In this document: positions 5,810 to 14,800 of the stretch, in pieces
Numbering within the stretch: the first letter of the stretch is position 1
How the letters are laid out: the number at the start of each line of letters is the position of its first letter
Virus record (IMG/VR): IMGVR_UViG_3300018412_000003
Span: 1 to 53,755 of that record
Reading direction: 5' to 3' (one strand)
Source: a virus
Length of the DNA stretch: 53,755 nucleotides
The notes under the pieces: generated by a model
What the model saw: only the letters and a program-made list of their open reading frames with translations
Database searches by the model: none
What the model was told of the DNA's origin: nothing
Translations under genes and position numbers: made by a program

Positions 5810-6790
5810 CTACATTGCGTTGTAAATACCCTGTGCTACAGCTTTTCCGTATGTCTCCGCGTCCAAAAGCTTACCAATATCATATCGAATACTTCCAGTC
5901 TCGAAAATACATGCTGTCATATTTGTATCGGATACTTCCCAGTCATCTCTTTGGATGATTCCGCGTACTTTAAGACCATTAGCCGCGTTTACAGCAGCGA
6001 TAAGACTGTTCGCAAGATTCATACCATCGTTACTGCCTGGATATATGATTGGTAATAATCCGGATGGAGCTAGGTTATAGTCGCAATGCAACGAGACATA
6101 TACATCGGCACCCCAAGCATTTGCTTCAGCGACACATGCAGCAATGTTCTTGTCATTATTTGTATCAGCGTCTGAAAGCACTGTAAAGCCCATGTTACGT
6201 AAATGGGCAACTGCAACCTTACCAATAGCTAACATCAGATCAGCCTCTGTAAGATTACCATCGACACATCCACTATCCCAAGCGCCATTTGAACTGACCC
6301 CGTGACCAACTGCCAAATATACTTTACCAGACTTTGGTTTTTGCGATGGGGTTACTGGTTTTGGATCTGGCACAGGAATTGGTTTGGGTGCGATTTTGAT
6401 ACTTGCTTCTTTATTATCAACCGCTAGTGGATCTTTTGAGGTTAGGATTTGAATAGCTTCTACTCGCAATCCTCCACCCTCCGTTCCAGCCATTTCACCA
6501 TCTCTAGCCCAGTCTAACCAACCTTCATTTTGAACGTGGACTCGATAGTTGACGTTTGTACCCTTTATTTCAATAGCTTCAATACGTTTTCCTTCACCAA
6601 CGGTTCCAGCGATTTCTCCAGCCTTTACCCATTCGCTCCAACCTTTGTCTTGAATATGGACTCGGTACTTGTCGACACCTTCGATAACAATAGCCTCGAT
6701 ACGTAAGGATTCCCCTACTGTACCTGCGAAGCGACCTTCTTCAAAAAATGTCGTCCATCCTTTATTTTGAATATGTACTTTGTATCGCAT
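5810..6790 (-). CDS. Endolysin: three ChW repeats + N-acetylmuramoyl-L-alanine amidase (Amidase_3-like)
   Basis: Residues 1-115 hold three ChW (clostridial hydrophobic W) repeats, each with a HxQxxGW motif, GTxG and xEAIxI. A proline-rich linker (about 132-153) leads to a zinc amidase of the Amidase_3 type with ligands H163 (VGHG), E182 (TEADL) and H235 (SLHCD) and the late catalytic-type E in FETGS. It cuts the amide bond between muramic acid and the stem peptide for host lysis. The wall-binding part is N-terminal, the reverse of most amidases of this kind. Directly follows the holin gene with overlapping codons. The tail hub carries the same repeats. Confidence 0.95.
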   Translation of the reverse strand: MRYKVHIQNKGWTTFFEEGRFAGTVGESLRIEAIVIEGVDKYRVHIQDKGWSEWVKAGEIAGTVGEGKRIEAIEIKGTNVNYRVHVQNEGWLDWARDGEMAGTEGGGLRVEAIQILTSKDPLAVDNKEASIKIAPKPIPVPDPKPVTPSQKPKSGKVYLAVGHGVSSNGAWDSGCVDGNLTEADLMLAIGKVAVAHLRNMGFTVLSDADTNNDKNIAACVAEANAWGADVYVSLHCDYNLAPSGLLPIIYPGSNDGMNLANSLIAAVNAANGLKVRGIIQRDDWEVSDTNMTACIFETGSIRYDIGKLLDAETYGKAVAQGIYNAM

Positions 6791-6996
6791 TATTCGACCT
6801 CTTTAACTTCTGGTAGGCCAGCCAAAGATGTTAATAAGGATACGATACCAGCAACGGCTGCAGACGAAGCCACAATAGCCCAGTCAACTCCAGTTAATAC
6901 TGCCGTGGTACCGATTGTAGCAATAGCTGTTTGTGCTACTGTTTTAACTGCTCTGACACCAGCTGCTTTTAACCATGTTTTAGTTTTTTCACTCAT
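6790..6996 (-). CDS. Holin (68 aa, r1t/phi-like small holin)
   Basis: ATG 6996 behind AAAGGAG. The N-terminus MSEKTKTWLKAAGVRAVKT is basic/amphipathic, followed by two hydrophobic segments (TAIATIGTTAVLTGV and WAIVASSAAVAGIVSLLTSLAG) and a short acidic tail. This layout, and the position just upstream of the lysin with overlapping stop/start, fit a holin that permeabilises the membrane at lysis. Confidence 0.88.
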   Translation of the reverse strand: MSEKTKTWLKAAGVRAVKTVAQTAIATIGTTAVLTGVDWAIVASSAAVAGIVSLLTSLAGLPEVKEVE

Positions 6997-7010
6997 TTTG
7001 ATTTCTCCTT

Positions 7011-7427
7011 TTAATTTGTTATATCTAAAGTCCTTACTTTAAGCATAAGAGTTTCACACGTACCATTACCACCCAAACCCGAATATCCTCTGTAAAGATA
7101 CTCAAGGTTTTCTAGTTCGTCACAAGATATTGACTCTTTTTCAATAAAATGCATACATCTCTGAAACACTACATCGTGTAATATGGCCAACAAACCAGCG
7201 CTCATAGCGTTCATCTCAAGAATTTTAGTCTCTTGTCTGGTGCTAACTTGCTCTATTCGTTCGCTCAATTGGATACACCTCTCGTCTATGGTCGTCCGTA
7301 TGGCTATATGCGGTCTTAGAAAAACCCACGCAAAACCTTTACAAACAACCCCCCATATTTTACCACCAAAAGCGAAGAGCGTCAGTGCTCCAGCCGCTAC
7401 ACCTACAATTATCTGATATTGGTCCAA
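7011..7427 (-). CDS. Membrane-anchored coiled-coil protein of the lysis module (138 aa)
   Basis: N-terminal membrane segment (IIVGVAAGALTLFAFGGKIWG), a central helical region (CIQLSERIEQVSTRQETKILEM), then a soluble part with CDELENLEYLYRGYSGLGGNG. The YxxLGGNG ending is common in Bacillota phage proteins located next to holins. It may be a holin-associated or accessory lysis protein; exact role unknown. Confidence 0.75.
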   Translation of the reverse strand: MDQYQIIVGVAAGALTLFAFGGKIWGVVCKGFAWVFLRPHIAIRTTIDERCIQLSERIEQVSTRQETKILEMNAMSAGLLAILHDVVFQRCMHFIEKESISCDELENLEYLYRGYSGLGGNGTCETLMLKVRTLDITN

Positions 7428-7462
7428 GTAATACCCCCTTGATGTCTAAAGTTTTTTGGTGT

Positions 7463-7603
7463 TTAGTTTTGAATCATATTTGAAAAGCCTTTGTTCGTTA
7501 AATACGAATCTATAGACTCTTTTAAGTCTGGGCGTTTGCCAACCACGTATTCATATGTTAATTCGTGGTTAATGATTTTTTCGCTTAAAAATTTTACAAT
7601 CAT
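7463..7603 (-). CDS. XkdX-like protein (46 aa)
   Basis: ATG 7603 behind GGAGGTGTCTGATA. Small protein with the pattern MIVKFLSEKII, YVVGKRPDLKESIDSYL and a GF/Y ending, which I recognise as XkdX-like. Such genes typically follow fibre genes and precede the holin. Function unknown, perhaps a fibre assembly factor. Confidence 0.75.
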   Translation of the reverse strand: MIVKFLSEKIINHELTYEYVVGKRPDLKESIDSYLTNKGFSNMIQN

Positions 7604-7605
7604 TA

Positions 7606-7923
7606 TCAGACACCTCCAAGTATAAGTTCGGTAACGACTTGATCTAGAACCGCCAGTTTTTCTTTATCGCTTAAGGGTTTTGATGTTTGACCTTTTGCAA
7701 ATAATAACCATTGATCAAAATCCAAATCTACATCTTGTTGCAATCCAGATCTCGATGCTACATGCAATTCGTACTGATCGTATTCAAATACTGGTTGTGT
7801 ATCACCATCTGGATCAATGGTTTCTTTTTCAATCACGTTTTCATAAAGCATGATTTCTGACATACCGTTTGCTAACTCAACAATACTGAACTTCGGAGGT
7901 CGTAGATTGCTTTTTCCTGTCAT
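7606..7923 (-). CDS. Conserved phage tail-region protein (105 aa)
   Basis: Start taken as ATG 7923 (a GTG at 7929 is possible). N-terminus LRPPKFSIVELANGMSEIML followed by an acidic middle (DPDGDTQPVFEYDQYEL) and C-terminal ELILGGV. This LRPPKF...GGx family commonly follows the fibre in gut phages. It overlaps the end of the reverse transcriptase gene by about 45 bp. It is not an Avd-type DGR accessory protein (no four-helix basic pattern). Confidence 0.75.
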   Translation of the reverse strand: MTGKSNLRPPKFSIVELANGMSEIMLYENVIEKETIDPDGDTQPVFEYDQYELHVASRSGLQQDVDLDFDQWLLFAKGQTSKPLSDKEKLAVLDQVVTELILGGV

Positions 7924-8968
7924 GAACACTCACCATCTTTCTTAATTTATTAATACTTAAATACTTCCCAAACGTTTCGTTATAAAATATATAACTATCC
8001 GTATGTTTTACCCATCCCAAATAAGATAACACCGCCTTAACGTCTTTCATACGAGGGTTGGTTGTTTTAGAAACCTTTTTCACGCGTCTTCTGATACGTA
8101 AACTTATAGCTTTTCTTATTATTGTTTTATCTCTAAAAAATCTAAACCCCATGAAATCTAAATCTTGACCTTTTCTACGAGCTGTACCATAATCGTAATC
8201 GAACTTATTTACCTGCCAGTTACTCTTCAAGGCTAGTCCTAGTTTTGATAGGTAGCATTTTATTTTAAGTCTTGCTTTATGTAGAAGTTTTTTGTCATCC
8301 GAAAATAACACCATATCATCTAGATATCGAATGTAATACGGTATATGAAGAACCTCTTTTATATAGTGATCGAGACCTTGGAGACAAAAATTGGCTAACC
8401 ATTGACTGGTTAAAAGACCTATTGGTAATCCTGGATAGGCGAAGACTATCTTTTTCAAAACTCTCATAGCCTTAGAATCCTTAAATTTTCTACACAACAA
8501 AGACCATACCACCTTAGGTTTTAAACTTGGGTAATACTTCCTGATATCAAGTTTTAAGAAATATCGGGTATTCTTTAAATCATTTTTCAACCATCGCTCT
8601 ACGTATTTTTTACCATAATGTACTCCTCGTCCTGGTACACATGCACTGCAAAATTCATACATACCTTTCATGAAATACGGTTTAAACGCCGCAACTAATA
8701 ATGTATGTATTATTTGATCCGGATAGAATGGCGCAGAATCTATCATACGTTCTTTTCTGGATACTCCATCTATTATTTTAAATGGAGGTCTCAAAGTCGG
8801 TTCAAAGAGTTCAAATATTAATAAATGTCTTATTCTTCTAGCGTACATCTCTTTATTATCTAATACTCTCTGAACTGATGCTCTGTGTCTTTTGTGCTTT
8901 GAGGCCACTATGATAGCCTCCTCTATTTTGTCAAGTTCTAATATAGTGTCTATATGATATCGTTTCAA
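7877..8968 (-). CDS. Diversity-generating retroelement reverse transcriptase (363 aa)
   Basis: Retron/group II-like RT. Motif 3 has the first catalytic Asp in YFLKLDIRKYYPSL (D141), motif 4 is GLPIGLLTSQWLAN (the SQ signature typical of DGR RTs), and motif 5 is YIRYLDDMVLF with the YxDD at 215-218 (YLDD). It copies the template repeat (9091-9183) with adenine misincorporation so the cDNA replaces the variable repeat in the fibre gene. The start is a TTG at 8968 with AAAGG upstream; a non-ATG start may keep expression low. It lies directly downstream of the template repeat. Confidence 0.95.
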   Translation of the reverse strand: MKRYHIDTILELDKIEEAIIVASKHKRHRASVQRVLDNKEMYARRIRHLLIFELFEPTLRPPFKIIDGVSRKERMIDSAPFYPDQIIHTLLVAAFKPYFMKGMYEFCSACVPGRGVHYGKKYVERWLKNDLKNTRYFLKLDIRKYYPSLKPKVVWSLLCRKFKDSKAMRVLKKIVFAYPGLPIGLLTSQWLANFCLQGLDHYIKEVLHIPYYIRYLDDMVLFSDDKKLLHKARLKIKCYLSKLGLALKSNWQVNKFDYDYGTARRKGQDLDFMGFRFFRDKTIIRKAISLRIRRRVKKVSKTTNPRMKDVKAVLSYLGWVKHTDSYIFYNETFGKYLSINKLRKMVSVHDRKKQSTTSEVQYC

Positions 8969-9090
8969 TAACGTTGTTACCTTTCTTTCAGCTACAGGAG
9001 TTTCACTCTCATTACTAGCCCCGTTTTATCGCTTAATTTTTACCTAGAGGTAAGGACTCTCGAAGTCGTGTTGCATTTTAAAAGAATTCT

Positions 9091-9183
9091 GACCGGCAAT
9101 AGTGAAGTTCGAATTCGACAGAGCGTTGTTCAAGTTCCAATTAGAACATCCATCGTTCGTGCCATCATTGAAATTACCGCCGT
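9091..9183 (-). repeat. DGR template repeat (TR)
   Basis: 93 bp, non-coding, between fibre stop and RT gene. It aligns with 9237-9329 without gaps; 16 positions differ and 15 of these are adenines in the TR sense (minus) strand, the signature of adenine mutagenesis. In the fibre reading frame the TR is rich in AAC/AAT codons, as in known DGRs. Confidence 0.95.
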
Positions 9184-9216
9184 AGACTTCGAGTCCCTAA
9201 AATATTTTGTTGAAGT

Positions 9217-11259
9217 TTATCCAGTCACAGAAAGCCGACCGGCAAGAGTGAAGTACGACGACGACAGAGCGTGGAACAAGAGCCAATAAGAACAGCCATC
9301 GCCCGCGCCATCATTGAAATAACCGCCGTTTAAAACTTCTCTTAATCCGATAGTTGCGACTGTGTTGCGGTAGAAATAATCTCCAAAGTATGTACTTGAA
9401 GATCCTCCAACTGCGGTTGCAAATCTTGCGCTTGGGTAGTTAGGATCGTAGCCTAAAGCTGTTACATATCCTTCGGATGTTGCTAAAGTGTATCCAATCG
9501 GTTTATAATCAGCTGTTAAGGCCGACATTCCAACGACTCTTTTTCGTGGATCTCTGCATATATACATTATAGAATCTTCATTTTTAAAGACAACATCAGA
9601 TGCAACCTTCCAGCCATTTCCAAAAGGATTTTCAGTACCACGATATATTACTGCGTGTTTACCATCGTTTACTAATGTTCCAGAGCTTGCAGTTATCGTG
9701 TCCGTTTCGCCTGTACGAGTTATTCGAGAGCCTACGAAGTTGCCGACAGCGATGTTTACAGCTGCTCCATCGAAAGTTAATGCTTTGTTGCTCGCATCAT
9801 AAACGTCGATCGATAACACTTTTCGGTTGTTTGCAACATTTGTATTATTGTTCGTAGTTCCGATTATGATCGTTTGACCGACTACAAATAAATTAGCTTG
9901 AGCGTTCGCAAGGATTACACGATTGACGGATGTTTCTGCTATGGTGGCAACTGAGCTTGCATTACTGTAATTAAGGCTACAAACTCCTTGACCAATTGCG
10001 GTTTGAGAATTAAGCGTCGCAAATTCGATCATCATCATTAAACGGACGAGTTCAATATCGGTCGTGTCGTCCATGTGGTAGCGAGTACCGAGTTTTCTTG
10101 CTAAAGTTAATCCTGAATCGTGAGAAATATTGGTTGGATTTACGCCTGACCATGAAATAGGATTACCGCTACCATCCGTTCCGACTTCATAGGCACCGGA
10201 ATATCCAAAATCTAATTCTTCACCGTCTAACCCTCTGAATTTATCAAATAACGTATATCCAGGTAGTTGCTCCTTACAAATACTTTCGTCAACATATCCA
10301 GCCCCAACCACTCGTTTTACGTAGAACTTTTCAGTCTCAACCCAAACATTACCATTTGTACCGTCCGTCTTAAATCCCGGTTCACCTTTACTTGCTGTAA
10401 CAATCATTTTCTTAGCAGTCTCGTCATAATAACCGTTCACAGTCCGTCTGCGTGGCCAACCAATTGCAGTGTCAAAATCGTTGACGACACTTCCAGTGCC
10501 TACCGCTGCATTTGCAACCATACCGATGCTGTCGAGGATTCGCTCTAAAGTTCCTGAGGATTGACCATCGTATATACGGACTCCAAATTCTTTTACCGTT
10601 TTATCCCTGTCCCGAATATCTGCCAATTGCGAATCAATATCGGAAATCTTTTCTCCTAGTGTTGCTTTTGTTTTCCGAGCTTCAATAATTTCTGCTAAGT
10701 TAGTTGATCCGCCAACCGCTGCTAAGACGGCGTCTTTATATTCTAGAGTTTGTGTTTTAGCTGTTTCTGCGGCGGTTTTAGAAGCCAGAGCCTCCGCAGC
10801 TTTTATGACAGAATTTGTCTCCGACGCTTTGGAATTAGTTTCGGATAACTTTGCAGCATTTTCAGAAGCTTTGGAATTAGTTTCGGATAACTTTGCAGCA
10901 TTTTCAGAAGCTTTAGCATTTGTTTCAGCTAGTTGAGAAGCGTTCTTTGCCGTAACCGAATCATTCTTAGCTGTTTGTGATGCCGCCGCACTGGCGGAAG
11001 ATTCAGAAGCTTTCGTGGTGGATATCCCAGCTTGTGTGGTAGCGATTGTCGCAGAACCAGCAGCATTATTAGCGCTCGTTTGAGCGCTAGAAACACTTTC
11101 GTCTAAGTTATCAAGTTTTGGTTCGAGGGTGTTAAGTTTTCCAATGATGTTTACGTTATCATCATTCACTAGGTTGATGGTGGCGACGAAACTGTCTCTA
11201 ACAGCTTCGCCATTTGCCGCCGTCTTAAAATCATTTATAGCGTTTGTAATATCGGCCAT
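9217..11259 (-). CDS. Tail fibre / receptor-binding protein, DGR target (680 aa)
   Basis: ATG 11259 with AGGAGG. Residues about 50-160 are an alanine/serine/asparagine coiled coil with an almost exact 12-residue repeat (KASENAAKLSET). The middle resembles trimeric fibre shaft, and the C-terminal ~150 residues look like the C-type-lectin/FGE fold used by DGR targets, ending in the variable segment GGYFNDGAGDGCSYW and six invariant residues. The last 31 or so codons are the VR. It should form the tip that contacts the host surface, its loops rewritten by the RT. Confidence 0.92.
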   Translation of the reverse strand: MADITNAINDFKTAANGEAVRDSFVATINLVNDDNVNIIGKLNTLEPKLDNLDESVSSAQTSANNAAGSATIATTQAGISTTKASESSASAAASQTAKNDSVTAKNASQLAETNAKASENAAKLSETNSKASENAAKLSETNSKASETNSVIKAAEALASKTAAETAKTQTLEYKDAVLAAVGGSTNLAEIIEARKTKATLGEKISDIDSQLADIRDRDKTVKEFGVRIYDGQSSGTLERILDSIGMVANAAVGTGSVVNDFDTAIGWPRRRTVNGYYDETAKKMIVTASKGEPGFKTDGTNGNVWVETEKFYVKRVVGAGYVDESICKEQLPGYTLFDKFRGLDGEELDFGYSGAYEVGTDGSGNPISWSGVNPTNISHDSGLTLARKLGTRYHMDDTTDIELVRLMMMIEFATLNSQTAIGQGVCSLNYSNASSVATIAETSVNRVILANAQANLFVVGQTIIIGTTNNNTNVANNRKVLSIDVYDASNKALTFDGAAVNIAVGNFVGSRITRTGETDTITASSGTLVNDGKHAVIYRGTENPFGNGWKVASDVVFKNEDSIMYICRDPRKRVVGMSALTADYKPIGYTLATSEGYVTALGYDPNYPSARFATAVGGSSSTYFGDYFYRNTVATIGLREVLNGGYFNDGAGDGCSYWLLFHALSSSYFTLAGRLSVTG
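9237..9329 (-). repeat. DGR variable repeat (VR)
   Basis: Last part of the fibre gene, aligned to the TR. Codon changes include AAT to TAT, AAC to CTC, TTC, CAC or TAC; the flanks (ACGGCGGT and GCCGGTC) are identical. One of 16 differences (T to G) is not at an adenine. Confidence 0.95.
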
Positions 11260-11271
11260 GTTGAATACCTC

Positions 11272-11607
11272 CTATTCTGTTTCGATCATGAATTCCAGGA
11301 TCTCGAGTTGTGTTGCAGTTACGTTAAAATCGCCGGTTTCGAATATAGATTCGTCGAGCATGAAAATATCAATCTCGTTTTCAATTGCTAACAATTCTTT
11401 AACAGCAATATTGAAGTCTTCGTCTTCATCCAGCTTCGGATATTTCTCTCGAAGTTCATCAAGTTGTGCTTCGTAATCCTTATATTCGGTTACGAGTTTA
11501 CGATGATTCTTCTTCAAGACATATGTAATCTTTACAGGGAACTCTACCCCGGCTAATACAGGAATAGAGTTCAAATGGTTGATTATTTCCTGGTTTGTTA
11601 GTTTCAT
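11272..11607 (-). CDS. Hypothetical tail-region protein (111 aa)
   Basis: ATG 11607 overlaps the stop of the next gene upstream. Small helical protein (MKLTNQEIINHLNSI, EYKDYEAQLDELREKY) resembling DUF1617-type proteins placed next to fibres. No enzyme motif. Probably accessory to tail-tip assembly. Confidence 0.7.
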   Translation of the reverse strand: MKLTNQEIINHLNSIPVLAGVEFPVKITYVLKKNHRKLVTEYKDYEAQLDELREKYPKLDEDEDFNIAVKELLAIENEIDIFMLDESIFETGDFNVTATQLEILEFMIETE

Positions 11608-11855
11608 GCTGATGTCACCGCGTTCTTTTCATCGATCAATTGTTGTTGAAAAGCATATGCCATGTCTTCAAACGCTACTTCATCAGCAGCTACCGCGGCT
11701 CTGTTTGGTCCATACAGTGGATAGTTTACAACCCAGTGGTTTAAACCCATTTCTTCAGGTGTTTCGGTGTTGATCGTGGCTGTAAACATTTTTAATACGG
11801 TATCACCAATTTTTGACGATCCAGTGAAGGTTGTTGTTTTTACTACTTCTAACAT
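11604..11855 (-). CDS. Hypothetical tail-region protein (83 aa)
   Basis: ATG 11855 behind AAAGGAG, overlapping the 3' end of the tail-hub gene. Beta-rich N-terminal half (TTTFTGSSKIGDTVLKMF) and a helical C-terminus (EDMAYAFQQQLI). Not recognised; position suggests a tail-tip accessory. Confidence 0.65.
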   Translation of the reverse strand: MLEVVKTTTFTGSSKIGDTVLKMFTATINTETPEEMGLNHWVVNYPLYGPNRAAVAADEVAFEDMAYAFQQQLIDEKNAVTSA

Positions 11856-14800
11856 GTTTTTTCTCCTTTAAGTTCTTTAATTTGATATTTGAGTGTTGCG
11901 ATTTCGTTTGCTTGTTTCATGGTTGTTGCGGTTAGTTTGGCGTTCAACTCTTGAATGGCTTTTGTTAGTAACGGAACGAACCCTTTTTCCTTTAACTGAT
12001 AAGATATACTTCCGTCATCTTGCTTTATCTTCATAACATGTTTTTCGCCAAGGTCTTGCTCTATCTCCTGTGCAATAAATCCACAATCTTCATATTCTCC
12101 GCTTCGCTTCCAGTTGTAAGACCTGGGTCTTATTTTGCTAATAGTAGCAAGAGCATCAATCTTTGATTCTTGGATATTAGTTTTTAAATTTCTGTCACTT
12201 TGCCACGGGTTCACGCCAACCAACGACTGACCCCAAGATGGTGACGCCAATTCAAATTGAACATAATCGTTTGGCTCACTACCATTCGGGATATATTGGA
12301 TTTTATTAATTTTATTAGCCGCAGTCGTTGACGTCAATGGTATGTTACGTGGTTGATCTTCGGCGCTTAATGAATATATTCTGGTATAATAGCCACTAAA
12401 TGGAGCTATGTATATGTCCCCAGGATTTGAAATCCATAAAGCTGCAGATGAATTCTTGGTGATTGTCCCCTTGTTAGTAGAACCAAAATTCAATACGCCA
12501 GAGCTTGGTATGTTTATATTTCCATCCGTACTTATGCTGAACGAACTCGTTATACCAAACATACTCCCAGTAATCCCGCCAGTAAACGTCAAGTTGGCTG
12601 TGGATATATTGCCACCATCAATAAACGTTGTTGATTGTTTTGTTCCGAGTTTAGTATTTATATCGCCAACTGCGCCAGTTCGAGCATTTGAAGCCAGTGT
12701 TGCCGCCGTGCTTTCCGCATTACTCTCAGCCGTATTAGCTAAATTTTGAGCTTCGGTAAAGGTTACAAAGCCCGATATAGTTATTTTATCAGCGCTGATT
12801 TTGATTCCTTCTGTTGATAGATTAATCGAATTTATTACATTGTTAGTGCTAACCTTACCGGTCATAGCATTCGTGTATGTCGAACTCTGCGTTACAGTTA
12901 ACACAATCGCATCTGATGTGATCTTTTGTTCGGCAGTCGAAACTCTTGATGTTAATGCTCCGAGATCTGTTGCGCTAGCTTTTCCAGCTAAATCAGCAGT
13001 TGATGCTTTATTTGCCAGATCTGCTGTATAATCAACGCTAGACCGAACCGTTTGAGTTATTGCTTGTGGTGTTATTTTCAATTCCGCAGCATCTATAGCC
13101 GTCTCAGTTTCGAGAGTTCTTGTTTCTAAAGCTGATAAACTGATCTGAAATGCTGTCATTTCGAGCTTTGTCTCATTAATCGTTGTTCCTTGCTCTGTAA
13201 CGGTGTCAGCTGTGATCTTAATCTGGAACGATAGCTCGTTAGCAACGTATTCCATGTTCTTTACAGTGTTTGCAGTGGTTATAGCAAACCCCATGATTCC
13301 GCCACCAAGTGGACCGCTTATTCTATCTGTTAAAGATTGAGTTACTCCACCCAATACTGTTGTGTCATTACCAGGCTCGAATAAATCTCTTTCTTTTTTA
13401 CTTACGGATAAGAAAGTGTCGAACTCATGTGGTTGTGAAACACATCGCACCATGTCTCCAACTTGGAACTTCTGAATATCAACATTTACCATGCTTAAGT
13501 CAAGCGCTGTTAAATCTAACGATATTCCCTGTTTGATAAGACCTGCCAATTTTAACTTAGCCGCATATAATAATGCTGACGGACTGTCAATATCGGGCCA
13601 TTCCCATTCCTTGAAAATCCAACCATACTCGGCAACAGCCAGTTCGTCATAGATGTAGTCGCAATCGTTGTTCACTGTCGCTATAGTTAATTTCTTCCCG
13701 TCAATTTCTTTACCGTAAGGTACTAAAGCCGTATATATCCCGCTAGCATCCGTAATCTTGTTATAGTCGAGTAAATTAACTCCAAACATTATAGGTTGCG
13801 AATTGACCGATCCATAATTCTCGAGATAATTTAGGAATTTAATACCGCCAATTCTCTCGATAACCAATACGCCACCAAGAGTGTCAAGCATTGTAGTCTT
13901 GATTAGTTCTAGAGTATTACAGTAGTCGTTCTCTCTGAATAAACCGTCTACAAGCTTTCCATTCGTACCGTCAACTTTAGACACGATAGCGATTGATATG
14001 GCTTCTGCTTGTAAAGCTTGACCTGTTGTACCGGCTGTTTCTCCATCTTTCTTCCAATCCTGCCAACCAACGTTTTGAACATGTACGCAATACTGTATAG
14101 AGAACTTACCAGCATCTTCACCGGTTAGCTTTATTTCGATAGCTTCCATACGGATTCCTTGACTTACCGTACCGGCGGTTGCTCCGTCCGATTTCCATTC
14201 CTGCCAACCGATATCTCCCAGATGAACTCGATACGTAACTCCGATATTTAAACTTCCAATCTTGTCGAGTTTAAGTTCAAGAGCTTCCATACGCAAAGCA
14301 GAACCCGTCGTCCCGCTATATACTCCATTTTGGACCCATGATAACCAAGAAAGGTTTTCGATATGAGTTCTGTAAACGGTTGATATATTTACGCCTGAGC
14401 CATCTCCAAGCACAGTACATATGCCCATGTGAAGTCTTTTATCAGATGTTACCTGACTGTTATGGTTGTCAAGAACCATCGTCATCCATTGCTCTGGTGT
14501 GACATTTACGTACGTCGCTGGTCTTTGTATACTGTCAAGTAAATAACCAAGTTCACCTTCACAAGTTACGTCTCGAGTTTTGTTCCAACCTTCCTCATCT
14601 GACGTGATTCTACCTTCAAATATGCGTTCTTTCTTAAGATTCGAATAAATCTCATATACAAGAATGGTGGTGCTCATCTTACGTAACTTCTTGTAGTGTG
14701 GATGTTCTGGATCGATTGTGAAGTTAAACCCTGTTGATTTATTAATACCCTCCACCATCTTGGCACTAAGTAACTCATACTCAGTTCGAATGTCGTGTAG

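Noticed and set aside
5797-5811. Hairpin at the lysin stop as an intrinsic terminator
   Set aside because: The 5-bp stem is not followed by a T-tract on the transcribed strand.
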